Source of the DNA: Bdellovibrionia bacterium
GTDB lineage: Bacteria; Bdellovibrionota; Bdellovibrionia; Bdellovibrionales; JAGQZY01
Assembly (NCBI GenBank): GCA_030427805.1
Contig: JAUICP010000005.1
Coordinates: 310,001 to 374,000, forward strand
Length of the DNA stretch: 64,000 bases
Direction: 5' to 3'
Of this stretch, positions 1-9,309 are shown in pieces. Within the stretch, counting starts at the first letter, position 1. Each line of letters begins with the position of its first letter. The position numbers and the translations under genes were made by a program. The notes beneath the pieces were generated by a model. That model had not been told where the DNA came from. It was given only the letters and a program-made list of their open reading frames with translations, and did not search any database.

Positions 1-1164
1 CTTCATGTACTCAATCGTTTCTTCTAGGTAATGGTAATAGCGATCATCTAAGTTCTGTAATGACAGCCAAGCGGGATATCGCAAGAAAGGAACATCGAAA
101 AAGACCCTATGAAAGTGTTTGTTGTGCCTCTTTTGTAGCTCAACCACCCCCTCCATAAATCTCTTAAGCTGAGGTACAGACAGCAGATTCATGGTCACAA
201 TAAAAGTAATCAATCCATCCTCAACTTCATCCAAGTAGCGGTTGACGTTACCCCAAAACTTTTCCCAATCCATCCCATAGCGAATATAGGCCGCTTGTTC
301 GCCCCAGGTATCGACGCTCGGAAACAACATAAAGCGTTTTAGTTTTTTCTTTCCGACAATGTCTTTCATAGAGCTCAGAAACTTATCAAAAAGGTCATCG
401 TGGGCACACATATTTGAAGTAATAGCTAACTCTAAGTCATCTCGAGGATGGTCCTTAATGTAATCGAGAACCTTGTAGGTATTGGGATCGAGAAGGGGCT
501 CCCCGCCCGTCATGCGAAAAACCTTCAAATCCTTGTAGAGTTCGGGCCAGTACTGCCAAAAGGCTTTGAGGTAAGGATTATCTTTTTTGTGCTTTATAGG
601 CATCAAACCCTGTTTTTCAAGAGCTTCGATACTATTGTGCGGAATCAAAGTGGGATACTCACCAAACTTTTGAATTTCCTTTTCCCACGTCGTTGACAAG
701 TGCGGCGAACAGTAGGCACAAGCCAGGTTACAACTTTGATTAAAATTGACTTCAACATATCGAGGATTTACGTCGTAGTCATAGGGATGCCCTACGACTT
801 CTTCAAATGCCCCACGAGCCCAGGGCTCACCACTTCGATAGTGGCGATCACTCATATGCTCTCCAGGGGCGTCTTCAATTTTCCAACAGTATTCACAGCC
901 CTTAGGTCTCAAGCCTTCGCGCATCATCTTACGCTCAGTTTTTTTCTGACTCGTATTGTGAAGAGCTTTTGGATTTTTCTCTAGCTCTTCGAGGTCAATT
1001 TTATGGGTCGGAGGATGATAGCAGGATTGAGTTAAGCCATTCGTCAAATGCATACTCACCTGGAGCCATTTGGCAAGGCACATACTCGGACTCACTTCAT
1101 CCAAGCGTTTTTTCATGGTCTCTGCCTGCTGAAAATAGTCTGTAGTTACTTTGTCCGAAGCCAA
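1..1164 (-). CDS. Radical SAM protein, twitch-type (3' end beyond window)
   Basis: The reading frame is open on the minus strand and runs off the left edge. About 145 codons in is CNLACAYC, the CxxxCxxC loop that binds the radical SAM 4Fe-4S cluster, followed further on by MTGGEPLLD, the GGEP motif for the methionyl group of SAM. Four further cysteines lie upstream (SPSMC, QSCYH, CEYCW), so extra metal or cluster binding is possible. The arrangement resembles uncharacterised 'twitch domain' radical SAM proteins; the substrate is unknown. The start is uncertain: TTG at 1164 has AGGG upstream, while the first ATG is at 1116 with a poor ribosome site. It is divergent from the membrane-protein gene at 1281. 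Confidence 0.85.
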   Translation of the reverse strand, partial: MASDKVTTDYFQQAETMKKRLDEVSPSMCLAKWLQVSMHLTNGLTQSCYHPPTHKIDLEELEKNPKALHNTSQKKTERKMMREGLRPKGCEYCWKIEDAPGEHMSDRHYRSGEPWARGAFEEVVGHPYDYDVNPRYVEVNFNQSCNLACAYCSPHLSTTWEKEIQKFGEYPTLIPHNSIEALEKQGLMPIKHKKDNPYLKAFWQYWPELYKDLKVFRMTGGEPLLDPNTYKVLDYIKDHPRDDLELAITSNMCAHDDLFDKFLSSMKDIVGKKKLKRFMLFPSVDTWGEQAAYIRYGMDWEKFWGNVNRYLDEVEDGLITFIVTMNLLSVPQLKRFMEGVVELQKRHNKHFHRVFFDVPFLRYPAWLSLQNLDDRYYHYLEETIEYMK

Positions 1165-1280
1165 TAGCTGCCCTTTGTTATAGGCGTTTATTCAATCATA
1201 ACTAGGCGCAAAAGGCCAAGTTTCTTGACTGATTTAAAGTGTCACATAGACTAGATCCGTCATTTTAAAGGGAGGGAAAA

Positions 1281-2453
1281 ATGGCCAGCCAAAGTCAGAC
1301 TCAAACAGCAAGTCATACATCCGTCGCAACCGACCTCTTCGACAGTAAATTGTGGATTAAAAACCCGCTTTTCGATTTACTTTTCGTCTCGGGCGGAGCT
1401 TTTTTCACTCTCCTCGTCGCGGCCGCAAGCTTTCAATTTCCAGAATTTTTACCGATTTTCTTTTGGATTTGGATTATTGGTTTTGAAGGCTCTCATTTCT
1501 GGGCCACTTTTTCGCGAACCTACGTCGACCCTGAGTATCGCAGTAAAAACAAAACACTTCTCTTTGGTAGTCTTATCTTCTTCCTATTGCCCGGCATAGC
1601 TATTGGGCTCAACCAGAGCCAGTCTCATATCGACTTTGCCCTTCTCTACGGATTTTTTATCTTTGTCTGGTCACTTTACCACAATGCAAGACAGCACTTC
1701 GGTTTTTTATCCATTTACTCGAAAAAGGCTGAGCTTCCAGACGAATTGAAATTAAAAATGACTCGAAGCCTTTACCTGGCCGTTGGCGCGGCACAGGTTT
1801 ACTTCTTGCTAAATTTTAAGATTCAAAGCGCATTCGGTCTGGCTGGGGCCTCAGAAATAAATCCAAGTCTTGGATTCTTGATAGAGAGCCTACCTCTTTA
1901 CTTTAGCATTGGCGTTTTTGCCTATTTGATTGTTCTTACATGGGGAGCTGTTAAATACGTGGGCAAGCAAAGTCTCGTGAGCCTTTACTACATTTTTGTC
2001 TGCTGGTTTTTTTATTCGACCATGTTCTATTTTATCGCCCCCCAAGATCACTTCGTTCAAAACCTAAGTGGTGGCGAGACACTTATGCTCATAGCCATAA
2101 TGAATTCGCTTTTTCACAATATTCAGTACCACGCCATTGTTTGGTACTACGGTAATCGACGCTACAAAACAGATCAAAAAAAGAAGTTTGGCCTTGCAGG
2201 TTTTATCGGTTCAAATACCTTTACCTACCTGGCATTTGCTTTGATCTTAGGTTTAGTTTTTTCTTTTATAACATGGAATGTAGGAGACTGGCCAAGCCCT
2301 AGTGGTTCTTGGGCTGGAGTGACCATGAGTGAATGGGCCTACATCGCCTTTTTCGGAATAATCGGACATCACTTTTATCTTGATCAAAAAATATGGCGTC
2401 CGAGCCGCTCCAATGAACTTAGAAATTATTTAAAAATCAAAGGGAATCAATAA
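1281..2453 (+). CDS. Polytopic membrane protein with conserved-looking His motifs
   Basis: A 390-residue protein with roughly eight to ten hydrophobic segments and a strong ribosome site (AGGGAGG) before the ATG. Histidine-containing motifs fall near membrane segments: SHFWATFSRTY, YHNARQHFG, FHNIQYHAIVW and GHHFYLDQKIW. Multi-pass proteins with comparable WH-Q and HNxQY motifs occur in myxobacteria and relatives, without known function. The His motifs could bind a metal, as in membrane desaturases or Brp/Blh proteins, but that is inference. The secreted-protein gene 22 bases downstream is probably co-transcribed. Confidence 0.8.
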   Translation: MASQSQTQTASHTSVATDLFDSKLWIKNPLFDLLFVSGGAFFTLLVAAASFQFPEFLPIFFWIWIIGFEGSHFWATFSRTYVDPEYRSKNKTLLFGSLIFFLLPGIAIGLNQSQSHIDFALLYGFFIFVWSLYHNARQHFGFLSIYSKKAELPDELKLKMTRSLYLAVGAAQVYFLLNFKIQSAFGLAGASEINPSLGFLIESLPLYFSIGVFAYLIVLTWGAVKYVGKQSLVSLYYIFVCWFFYSTMFYFIAPQDHFVQNLSGGETLMLIAIMNSLFHNIQYHAIVWYYGNRRYKTDQKKKFGLAGFIGSNTFTYLAFALILGLVFSFITWNVGDWPSPSGSWAGVTMSEWAYIAFFGIIGHHFYLDQKIWRPSRSNELRNYLKIKGNQ

Positions 2454-2475
2454 CACGACCTTTCCTGGGGGAATT

Positions 2476-3657
2476 ATGACTCGATGGATTTTAATCCCAT
2501 TATTTACTCTTCTTTTTTCAAGCCTCAGCTATGGCTATGATCAGGGAGATCGCATCCAAACAAATCTCTGCCCCAAGGCAGGCGATAGTTTTAAACTCTA
2601 TAAACCACCCGTTGGCCTTCTGCAATTTTCAATGGATTACGTCCTCAGCTGTACATCGAGTGCGGAATACTACTTTTTAAAGTCCATGGAAAATGAGCAG
2701 TTTGAAGTGGTAGGAAAGGTTCATAAGTCTCTTCCTGGAGGACTCTTTTTTAGGGCCGATGAACTGAGAGGTGAATCGAGTTTCATTCAAAACAACTACG
2801 ATATTTATACCTTCTATTTCGCGGAAGGTCCGAATTGCCCTGATCATCTCGAACTCCATTCAAACATGGCTTCACTTGATCCTAATACGTTTGCCCTCAG
2901 CTTTGACTCTGGTCAGGCCCTGGGCATTTGTTCCAATTGGAAAAAGGATCAGTACGCCTACTATCCTCGCCTTGTGAACTTTCTTGATATTAACGACAAT
3001 AGTTTTCAAGATGATGGCAAACTGGAAGCTTTGATTTACGTTGAAGACCCCAATAACCGACCAGACCGTCAACTCCTGTGGATCCACTGGGATGTTAATG
3101 CTAAAAAAGCCACATTCAAGGCTCGATTCGGCCAAGGCCACCTTTATCAAGACTGTGGACGCGAGTTTGTAACCGCTCGATTTTTACCGGGTTATGCCAA
3201 TCGAATCATCTTGTTTGATATGCAGCCAGGCTTTCAAATCCTTCAGCTCGAAGGAACCAATAAAGTCAGCCAGCTAGAAGGTATCGCTGATAAGCACTAT
3301 CAGGGACGCGGTCGCTCTTGTATCTTTCCATCTCCAAATTTCAATAGCCTTAGACCGGGCAAAGATACCCTCGGAAGCTTTCAAACTGTAAGTGGGTCTC
3401 CGACCTTTCAGTTAGATTTTTATAGTGTCTCTCTGTTTCCTCACTATAGCGTGCACTACAACTACTGGGAGAGTTGTGTTGACCAGGCCTATATCAAACC
3501 CGGTGGAATTGCTGAAATGACTTTATTAGGATCGACGCGAAGTAACTGTCGGACACGACCTCCGCGGAACGAACCGCGCCCCGTTCCGGCTCCAACGGAT
3601 CCGAATGATGGATCTGGTGGTAAGGATGATGGAATCGACGTGAAGATTCCTATTTAA
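2476..3657 (+). CDS. Secreted protein of unknown function
   Basis: A 393-residue protein with a clear N-terminal signal peptide (hydrophobic core about residues 4-18, likely cut after SYG). The mature part is rich in aromatic residues and holds about nine cysteines, suggesting a disulfide-bonded extracytoplasmic fold. The last 35 residues are a Pro/Asp/Gly-rich tail that is probably disordered. No family is recognised. It follows the membrane-protein gene by 22 bases and ends at a strong terminator, so the two likely form one transcript. Confidence 0.8.
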   Translation: MTRWILIPLFTLLFSSLSYGYDQGDRIQTNLCPKAGDSFKLYKPPVGLLQFSMDYVLSCTSSAEYYFLKSMENEQFEVVGKVHKSLPGGLFFRADELRGESSFIQNNYDIYTFYFAEGPNCPDHLELHSNMASLDPNTFALSFDSGQALGICSNWKKDQYAYYPRLVNFLDINDNSFQDDGKLEALIYVEDPNNRPDRQLLWIHWDVNAKKATFKARFGQGHLYQDCGREFVTARFLPGYANRIILFDMQPGFQILQLEGTNKVSQLEGIADKHYQGRGRSCIFPSPNFNSLRPGKDTLGSFQTVSGSPTFQLDFYSVSLFPHYSVHYNYWESCVDQAYIKPGGIAEMTLLGSTRSNCRTRPPRNEPRPVPAPTDPNDGSGGKDDGIDVKIPI

Positions 3658-3670
3658 GAGAGAAAATTAA

Positions 3671-3699
3671 AGGCGGTCTCCCCAGACCGCCTTTCGCTT
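3671..3699 (+). terminator. Rho-independent terminator
   Basis: A perfect 9-bp stem, AGGCGGTCT with AGACCGCCT, closes a CCCC loop and is followed by TTCGCTTTTT. It ends the 1281-3657 transcript. From here to 3915 I see no other gene or structured element. Confidence 0.9.
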
Positions 3700-3915
3700 T
3701 TTGCCAAAGCTACCCAATACTTCTCATGCCTTAAATTCCCAGCCCGAGCTTTACTTGTAATTGTGATTGTCACCTATTGCAGTGAGCATGCCGACGTCAC
3801 GAGAAAATGAGTGGACGGAGTCCATGACAGAGACGGAAAAATGCTGACTCACGCCGCCCCTTTGTGTCAAATTTTCTAATGATTTCAAGTAGTTCCAAAA
3901 TGGCACTGGGATTAC

Positions 3916-4530
3916 TTAATGAATGACCTGGCCAGATTGTATGAGGGTATTCATGACTTTCAATTTTTCATTGATGTCATCGATTTCGAGAAGAAGTTGC
4001 TGAATGTCGGAGTCTGCCACTAAAAATGAACCAAAAAAACCGACAATTTCTTCGGGCTTCTTTATACTCTCCGTAAACTTACTTCGCTGTTCTTTATTTC
4101 CAACATTTTTTTCGATCCATTGAAATAGAATTTTAGTAAGGTTTTTTAAAGCCGGCTCCGAAGCTTCAGCGATGTCTGATTTTTCATCGACAGGCCGAGC
4201 CTTACAGACGATGTATGGTTTTTCACTCGCCTGAACGTCTTCTAAAACGACCTTGCCTTGGCCATCGAGTAAAATAACCATTGAGCCATCGGGCCGCTCT
4301 TCGATGACATGGGGGTAACCAATACCTGCAACTGGCTTACAAAAGTACAAGGGTTGACCCGGCTCAATTTGGTCTTCAATCATACTGTCGGCAAAAGCCA
4401 AGGCGATCGGTGTCTGAGTGGCCAGGGAGTCTTTAACCATTTGAATATACCTTGGCTCAAAAATATTGAGAGGTTTCGTCGTATTCGGAAAAAAGACAGC
4501 ATTAGGTAGCGGAAAAACAAAACAATTCAT
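3916..4530 (-). CDS. Lon-protease N-terminal-domain protein (LON substrate-binding domain only)
   Basis: A 204-residue protein starting MNCFVFPLPNAVFFPN, followed by LNIFEPRY: the typical opening of the Lon N-terminal (PUA-like) domain, which recognises substrates in Lon. There is no AAA+ ATPase or Ser-Lys protease part, so this is the stand-alone family. In known bacteria its biochemical role is unclear. The gene seems monocistronic, with 127 bases separating it from the lipoprotein gene upstream in its direction. Confidence 0.9.
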   Translation of the reverse strand: MNCFVFPLPNAVFFPNTTKPLNIFEPRYIQMVKDSLATQTPIALAFADSMIEDQIEPGQPLYFCKPVAGIGYPHVIEERPDGSMVILLDGQGKVVLEDVQASEKPYIVCKARPVDEKSDIAEASEPALKNLTKILFQWIEKNVGNKEQRSKFTESIKKPEEIVGFFGSFLVADSDIQQLLLEIDDINEKLKVMNTLIQSGQVIH

Positions 4531-4657
4531 GATAGTTAATTATCGGTCGAATTGATTCTTCTGACAAAGGACTTTTGAGATATGGAGAAAATTGCCGGAC
4601 AAAATCTCTAAAAAAGACAAAACACACTTTAAACTTGATTTTTTGCTCAGGTTTTAA

Positions 4658-5137
4658 TCATTTGCCTTCCGTGAAACGCAAACTGTACTCCAGTTCGACT
4701 TCTCCACAGGCACCTTCGTTAAAGACAAAGAACTGAATCCCATACTCAGCTTTATCCATGAGCTCGAAGGCAACAACTCCGCCAGGAACAAGCAACTGTC
4801 TTTTTTGAATCTTATCGCCAATGACGCTCACTAAATTCATCTCTACGATGGGGTCAACAGCACAGTCATCGTGCTTTGTCTCTAGTGATTCAAGAGTGAT
4901 TTCTCCCTTATTCGTCAACAATATAGGAAGAGTCGAAAGTGCGAAGTTATCCCTTAAGCGAAAACTCACACGATTTTCAATACTATCCTGATTGCCAGCT
5001 TTAGAAAATCGAACAGGCTGATTATTTCGCCAACCATTTTTAGTGCCTTCGATCGGAGATCTTGCCTTTTCTTTACCGCATGAAATTGAAAACAGAATTG
5101 AAGTGAGTAATACCAATTTAATGAGACGAATGAACAT
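4658..5137 (-). CDS. Small lipoprotein, unknown function
   Basis: I start it at the ATG at 5137 because GGGGGAGAAGATA lies directly before it; a longer frame to 5161 lacks such a site. The 159-residue product opens with a basic stretch, a hydrophobic core and a lipobox ending SISC followed by GKEK, so it should be lipidated. The rest is a short, probably beta-rich domain of no recognised family. Its start overlaps the end of the ALDH-like gene by 20 bases, which indicates translational coupling and a shared operon with 5118-7939. Confidence 0.8.
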   Translation of the reverse strand: MFIRLIKLVLLTSILFSISCGKEKARSPIEGTKNGWRNNQPVRFSKAGNQDSIENRVSFRLRDNFALSTLPILLTNKGEITLESLETKHDDCAVDPIVEMNLVSVIGDKIQKRQLLVPGGVVAFELMDKAEYGIQFFVFNEGACGEVELEYSLRFTEGK

Positions 5138-6482
5138 TATCTTCTCCCCCGTAACTTGCATAACTACATAAGTCTAAAACCGATGATCCATTGGACCAAA
5201 AAGAAGTTTTAAAGCTAAACAGTTCTTGGCGTAAGCGTAACGCGCGCCAATTATTATGTTGAACAAATGGCACCTGCAGGCCATTTGAGAGTTTTCTAAA
5301 TCGATCTTCACTTTGCGTCCAGATCGAGCCAAAGCTCCCAAGTCCCGTAGTATTTGCAAACTTAATTGCCTCAGCAGGGTACTTAACACGAGAAAGACTC
5401 ACATAGGGGCCCACCACAGACTCTTGCTGAATTTCAGCACAATTGGGTAACTCGTGAATAATCGCCGGTCCAAAAGAAAGTCCCTTTTGATCAGAGTACT
5501 TTTCAGGAGCGAGTAATTCACGCCCTTCTTCTTTTAGACTCTTTTGCCAAGCCCCTAAAAACAGTTCCTCCCTGCCACGATCACTCATACTCATTTGCTG
5601 TGATTTTTTCAGAAGAGAAGTTTTCAACCAGTCTTCAAATTGATCAATTATTTTTTCAACTACAAAAATCCGACTGGGCCGTGTTCGAGAGTAAAATTCA
5701 AAATTTAGAATACCTTCAGCCAGCAGGTCGCAGTGACCTTCGGTAATATCGTCAAGGACCAGGGCGACTCCACGGCCATCTGATTCGAAACTCACTTTCT
5801 TAAAACTGTCAGACAAAATACTCTTGAAGTGTTTGACTTCGGCAAGAGGGGTCTTCACCACAAGCGAAGTCACGGCAGGATGTCGAACCACAAAATCGCG
5901 CAACTCGCGGCTCTCACTTATTAAAAGGTGAACCAAACCTTTAAAACTCTCATCAAACTTAAATAGTCCTTGAAGAAGAATCGATAGGGTCAGGTTTTGA
6001 TCTCCATCACCCAGGACAAAAACACCATTACCAGCTAATAAACCCATCAATACCTTATGAACTGCCCAGAACCCACAATTTTCATAATCACTAATGACAC
6101 CCAATATCCCCGTAGGGGTTCCCCGATAATCCTCGAGTCCTTCGATTTCTTTAAAAAAGTGCTCAAACTCTCTTTTGGCTCCAACGAGATGACTATCGAT
6201 GAAAGGCTCACCTTGTCCCGACTGAGCGAGTTCAGCTCGTTTTACAGACTCAAAGCTTTCGTACAACGCCGTCTGAAACGCCAATATCTTTTGCTTTCTT
6301 TTCTCAAAACTCTGGGCGGACCAGGATCGTTTTGCCTTATGAGTCGCCTGGACCGCGGCCACTAAGTCTCCCAGCTCAGAAAAAAAGACTTCCAGAGATT
6401 CTTCTGGCGAAGAAAAGCTTCTAAGAATCTTTGAAGAACTATGCCGAATTTCTTCTCCGTTAATCAGTCCAGTTATTTGCAT
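5118..6482 (-). CDS. ALDH-superfamily protein, probably catalytically inactive
   Basis: A 454-residue protein with the overall aldehyde dehydrogenase pattern: TGILGVIS and LLAGNGVFVL in the NAD-binding half, and FESDGRGVALVLDD where the family has the general-base Glu motif. In the active-site loop (FYSRTRPSR, about residue 270) the catalytic Cys is missing, and the Asn of the usual PWN motif is replaced (SDYENCG). It is therefore an ALDH fold without the normal nucleophile, perhaps a pseudoenzyme or a binding protein. Its ATG overlaps the upstream stop codon (TAATG), so it is translationally coupled to the PhoD-like gene. Confidence 0.75.
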   Translation of the reverse strand: MQITGLINGEEIRHSSSKILRSFSSPEESLEVFFSELGDLVAAVQATHKAKRSWSAQSFEKRKQKILAFQTALYESFESVKRAELAQSGQGEPFIDSHLVGAKREFEHFFKEIEGLEDYRGTPTGILGVISDYENCGFWAVHKVLMGLLAGNGVFVLGDGDQNLTLSILLQGLFKFDESFKGLVHLLISESRELRDFVVRHPAVTSLVVKTPLAEVKHFKSILSDSFKKVSFESDGRGVALVLDDITEGHCDLLAEGILNFEFYSRTRPSRIFVVEKIIDQFEDWLKTSLLKKSQQMSMSDRGREELFLGAWQKSLKEEGRELLAPEKYSDQKGLSFGPAIIHELPNCAEIQQESVVGPYVSLSRVKYPAEAIKFANTTGLGSFGSIWTQSEDRFRKLSNGLQVPFVQHNNWRALRLRQELFSFKTSFWSNGSSVLDLCSYASYGGEDNVHSSH

Positions 6483-7939
6483 TACTTTTTTACTCGCAAT
6501 TCTTTTTCAAAAATAAGTGGGTTTTCACCCGTTTTTGGCCCCCACGACTTAACTTTGAAATCTATGCTTTTTGTATTCAAGGATTTGCTACTAATATACA
6601 TATAATTAAAAGTTCCATCCTTACCGACTAACTGCCTGGGATTGGGATCTCTCTGAAAAGATCCTGGATAGACTTTTGCGTGCATACCACTCGAAGTGAG
6701 TTCATAGGTTTGATAGCCAACTTCTTTTTTATCAATCTTCATCACTTCAGTCAGATGACGGTCTCCTGAGACAAATATCACGGGGACCCTGAGCTTTTTT
6801 ATCTTCTTTTTAAATTCAGTAAATGCTTTTGGGTGATTTCCCTCAAATGACTCAAAGGGGTGATAGGCTCCGAAGAACTGATCGCCACTAATAAGCCACG
6901 TAGGCCTCGGGGACCTCTTTATCTCTTTAAAAAGCCAGTCGAGCTGTTCTTCTCCAAAGTGTTCCTGAGAACCACTGCTTTGATTATTGGCACTTCTGAA
7001 GCTTCGATCATCCAAAAAGAAGAAGTTTTGACCGGCGAAGCCAACGTAACTGGAAACACCCGGGCCTGCTTTATAAAAACCTGGCATCTCGTTAACAGGC
7101 CAAAAACTCTTAAATATTTTCTGGGCCTCATTTCGATAGGCGTAACTAGAGTCTCCATTATTCCATCCATAATCGTGATCGTCCCAAGTAAAAAAGCTCG
7201 GCACCAGTTTTCGAAACTTATAGAATTTCACGCGATTTAGGGTTTCAGCATAACGACGCCACATTTGATCCGCGGTAGCTGGTCCTGGGATAATATTTAT
7301 TCCCTTATCAGCGTAAACATTGTCTCCAATGAGAAAGGCAACTTCAAATTTGCCGGCATTTAAGTCCTCTTCAACTTGCGTCCACATTTCGTTTTGGGCT
7401 TTTTTAAAATTATCATCCATGCAACTCGCAACAAAAATATCGCTCGTCTTTTTCTTGGGATCAAAGGCCTTTAATAAACGAAGGTCCCTTAAACGGGATT
7501 CATGATCGATAATGGCTAAAGCATACTCCTGACCAACTACCAAGCCTGAAAACATCAAACGATGAACCTGCCAAGGGCTTTTAGGCCACGTTTTGACTTC
7601 TGAGCGACTGAGTTTTGCCAATTCTCCATTTTCACGATTCACTAGAAAAAACTGTAATTTTTCGGTGTTTTTCGAAAGAAGGCTCACTTGGGTTTGGGTC
7701 TCTGTAGTCGCCCCCTGAACAATAGCAAATTCGGCACTCGGCATTTCATAATCTGAATTACTGAGGGCACAGGCAGCTCGATTCCCCAACCCACAAAGCC
7801 GGGTGAGCTCAGTGAGCGATTGGCTCTGATTGACCTCAATTTGCCCCAGTGCTTTGAGTGTTTCTTCCTTGTAGGAAGGAGCTGAAGAACAGGCAGAGAT
7901 TAAAAGTAATAGAATAGAAACTAAGCTGATATAACCCAT
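6482..7939 (-). CDS. PhoD-like metallophosphatase lipoprotein
   Basis: A 485-residue protein with a lipoprotein signal (LLLLISAC, then SSAP). The C-terminal two thirds carries PhoD-type metal-binding motifs: SCMDD, GDNVYAD, WDDHDYG and SGDRH. PhoD enzymes are phosphomonoesterases or phosphodiesterases that use Fe and Ca; relatives also act on phospholipids and teichoic acids, so the substrate here is open. The residues before the phosphatase domain (about 60-150) form a separate domain like the PhoD N-terminal region. It is first in a three-gene overlapping operon running to 4658. Confidence 0.88.
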   Translation of the reverse strand: MGYISLVSILLLLISACSSAPSYKEETLKALGQIEVNQSQSLTELTRLCGLGNRAACALSNSDYEMPSAEFAIVQGATTETQTQVSLLSKNTEKLQFFLVNRENGELAKLSRSEVKTWPKSPWQVHRLMFSGLVVGQEYALAIIDHESRLRDLRLLKAFDPKKKTSDIFVASCMDDNFKKAQNEMWTQVEEDLNAGKFEVAFLIGDNVYADKGINIIPGPATADQMWRRYAETLNRVKFYKFRKLVPSFFTWDDHDYGWNNGDSSYAYRNEAQKIFKSFWPVNEMPGFYKAGPGVSSYVGFAGQNFFFLDDRSFRSANNQSSGSQEHFGEEQLDWLFKEIKRSPRPTWLISGDQFFGAYHPFESFEGNHPKAFTEFKKKIKKLRVPVIFVSGDRHLTEVMKIDKKEVGYQTYELTSSGMHAKVYPGSFQRDPNPRQLVGKDGTFNYMYISSKSLNTKSIDFKVKSWGPKTGENPLIFEKELRVKK

Positions 7940-7996
7940 AATGGACTCCTAATTCTTTATATAAAAACTAGTTTTTAAAAAGGAATCTGGCAAGCT

Positions 7997-8932
7997 TCAG
8001 TCTTCTGAAGAAAGCCGAAGGGACTTGAGTTCGCTACTCAACCAGTTCTGACAGTTTGAAACGGCAGGCGACTGACTGCGTCCAGCAAGGTAGGCAAGTG
8101 ATATGGAGTTAAACATGGGCTTAGACTTATAGGGAAAGATTTCTATGGCATCCCCCGCCTCACGCATTTTTCTTACTTTGTGGAAAGGTAAAACTCCCAC
8201 ACCGATACCATTTCGAACGAATTGAGCGATCCCCGTCACATCAGCCACACGAGCTCTCACATTCAAGTTGATCTTTCTGATTTTGAGAACTTGCTGGAAC
8301 CACATTCGCAGGACAGGAGCATCCTCTTGATAAGAAATATAGGACAATCCTTCAAAGAACTTTTTATTGAGTGATTTCTCATCGGGCAGCTTTTTGAGGT
8401 ACTTTTTCGAGTAACACAGCTCCAAGCGCTCATCGTAAACCTTTTGCGTGGCAATTCGACCGTCGAGCTTAAACTCATCCACAAAGGCAAAATCCAGTTC
8501 TCCGCGAATAATCATTTCGCTGAGGGCTGGCGCCATGTCCACCCGCAAATCAATGCGAACCTCCGGATATTGACTCATAAACTCAACGATTTTAGGTACG
8601 ATCAAATTAAATCCAAACTCGGCAGGCACACCAATAATAATATTACCCCGAAGTTCGTTTTCGTGGGCTGTGACCTCCAACAGGGTCTGCTCGAGAAGAT
8701 TGAGGTTTTGTACGCTTTTCTCGTAGAGATGTTTACCCGCAGTGGTCGGAACGAGCTTTTGTTTGATTCGATCGAATAGCTGCACTTCAAGGATTTCTTC
8801 GAGAGCTTTAATATGCTGAGAAATACCTGACTGAGTCAGGTGGAGCTCTTCAGCGGCCTTGGTCATACTTCGAGTTTTATAGACTGACTGAAAAACTCGG
8901 ATTTGATTGAGATTTATTTGATCGAGAAGCAT
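7997..8932 (-). CDS. LysR-family transcriptional regulator
   Basis: A 311-residue protein with a standard LysR N-terminal winged helix-turn-helix (residues 5-65; motif SMTKAAEELHLTQSGISQHI) and a C-terminal effector-binding domain beginning near residue 90. The length is normal for the family. LysR regulators often control a divergent or neighbouring gene; here it lies just upstream of the PhoD operon on the same strand (57 bases from its start). The target and inducer are unknown. Confidence 0.93.
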   Translation of the reverse strand: MLLDQINLNQIRVFQSVYKTRSMTKAAEELHLTQSGISQHIKALEEILEVQLFDRIKQKLVPTTAGKHLYEKSVQNLNLLEQTLLEVTAHENELRGNIIIGVPAEFGFNLIVPKIVEFMSQYPEVRIDLRVDMAPALSEMIIRGELDFAFVDEFKLDGRIATQKVYDERLELCYSKKYLKKLPDEKSLNKKFFEGLSYISYQEDAPVLRMWFQQVLKIRKINLNVRARVADVTGIAQFVRNGIGVGVLPFHKVRKMREAGDAIEIFPYKSKPMFNSISLAYLAGRSQSPAVSNCQNWLSSELKSLRLSSED

Positions 8933-9309
8933 AGGATTTTATTGCCCTATTTTAAATAGCTTGTCATTAGCTTGTACAAAACTTCTGCAATTTTTCGAAG
9001 TTTTCTGAGTCGTACTGAGAAGCTCGAGAGATTTCTTCACGAAAGTGACGAAGCTTTTTTCATCACAACTTTTTTTACAAAATGCTTTTTTTTTGAGTTT
9101 TCTGTAATTTCCGACACTTAGGGCGCACGACTTTGGGCCGTGTATCAATAATAGTTAGTATAATCATATAGTTAGGCTAAATTTGGTTTTTTTAGTCTAG
9201 ACTTTTATCCTAAGATCAGAACACTGATTCTATTGTTCCTGTGGCATGTATGCGATGAAAAATAAATATTATAGGTCCAGTGGTACGTCGAGGAAGAGGG
9301 GGCCCCGCC
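8933..9309. other. Intergenic region between divergent genes
   Basis: About 375 AT-rich bases between the LysR gene and the VWA lipoprotein gene. It must carry both promoters. I see no convincing RNA gene, small ORF with a good ribosome site, or repeat. Confidence 0.6.

Noticed and set aside
448-984. Open frames on the plus strand across the radical SAM gene
   Set aside because: The minus-strand frame has the CxxxCxxC and GGEP motifs; these are its shadows.
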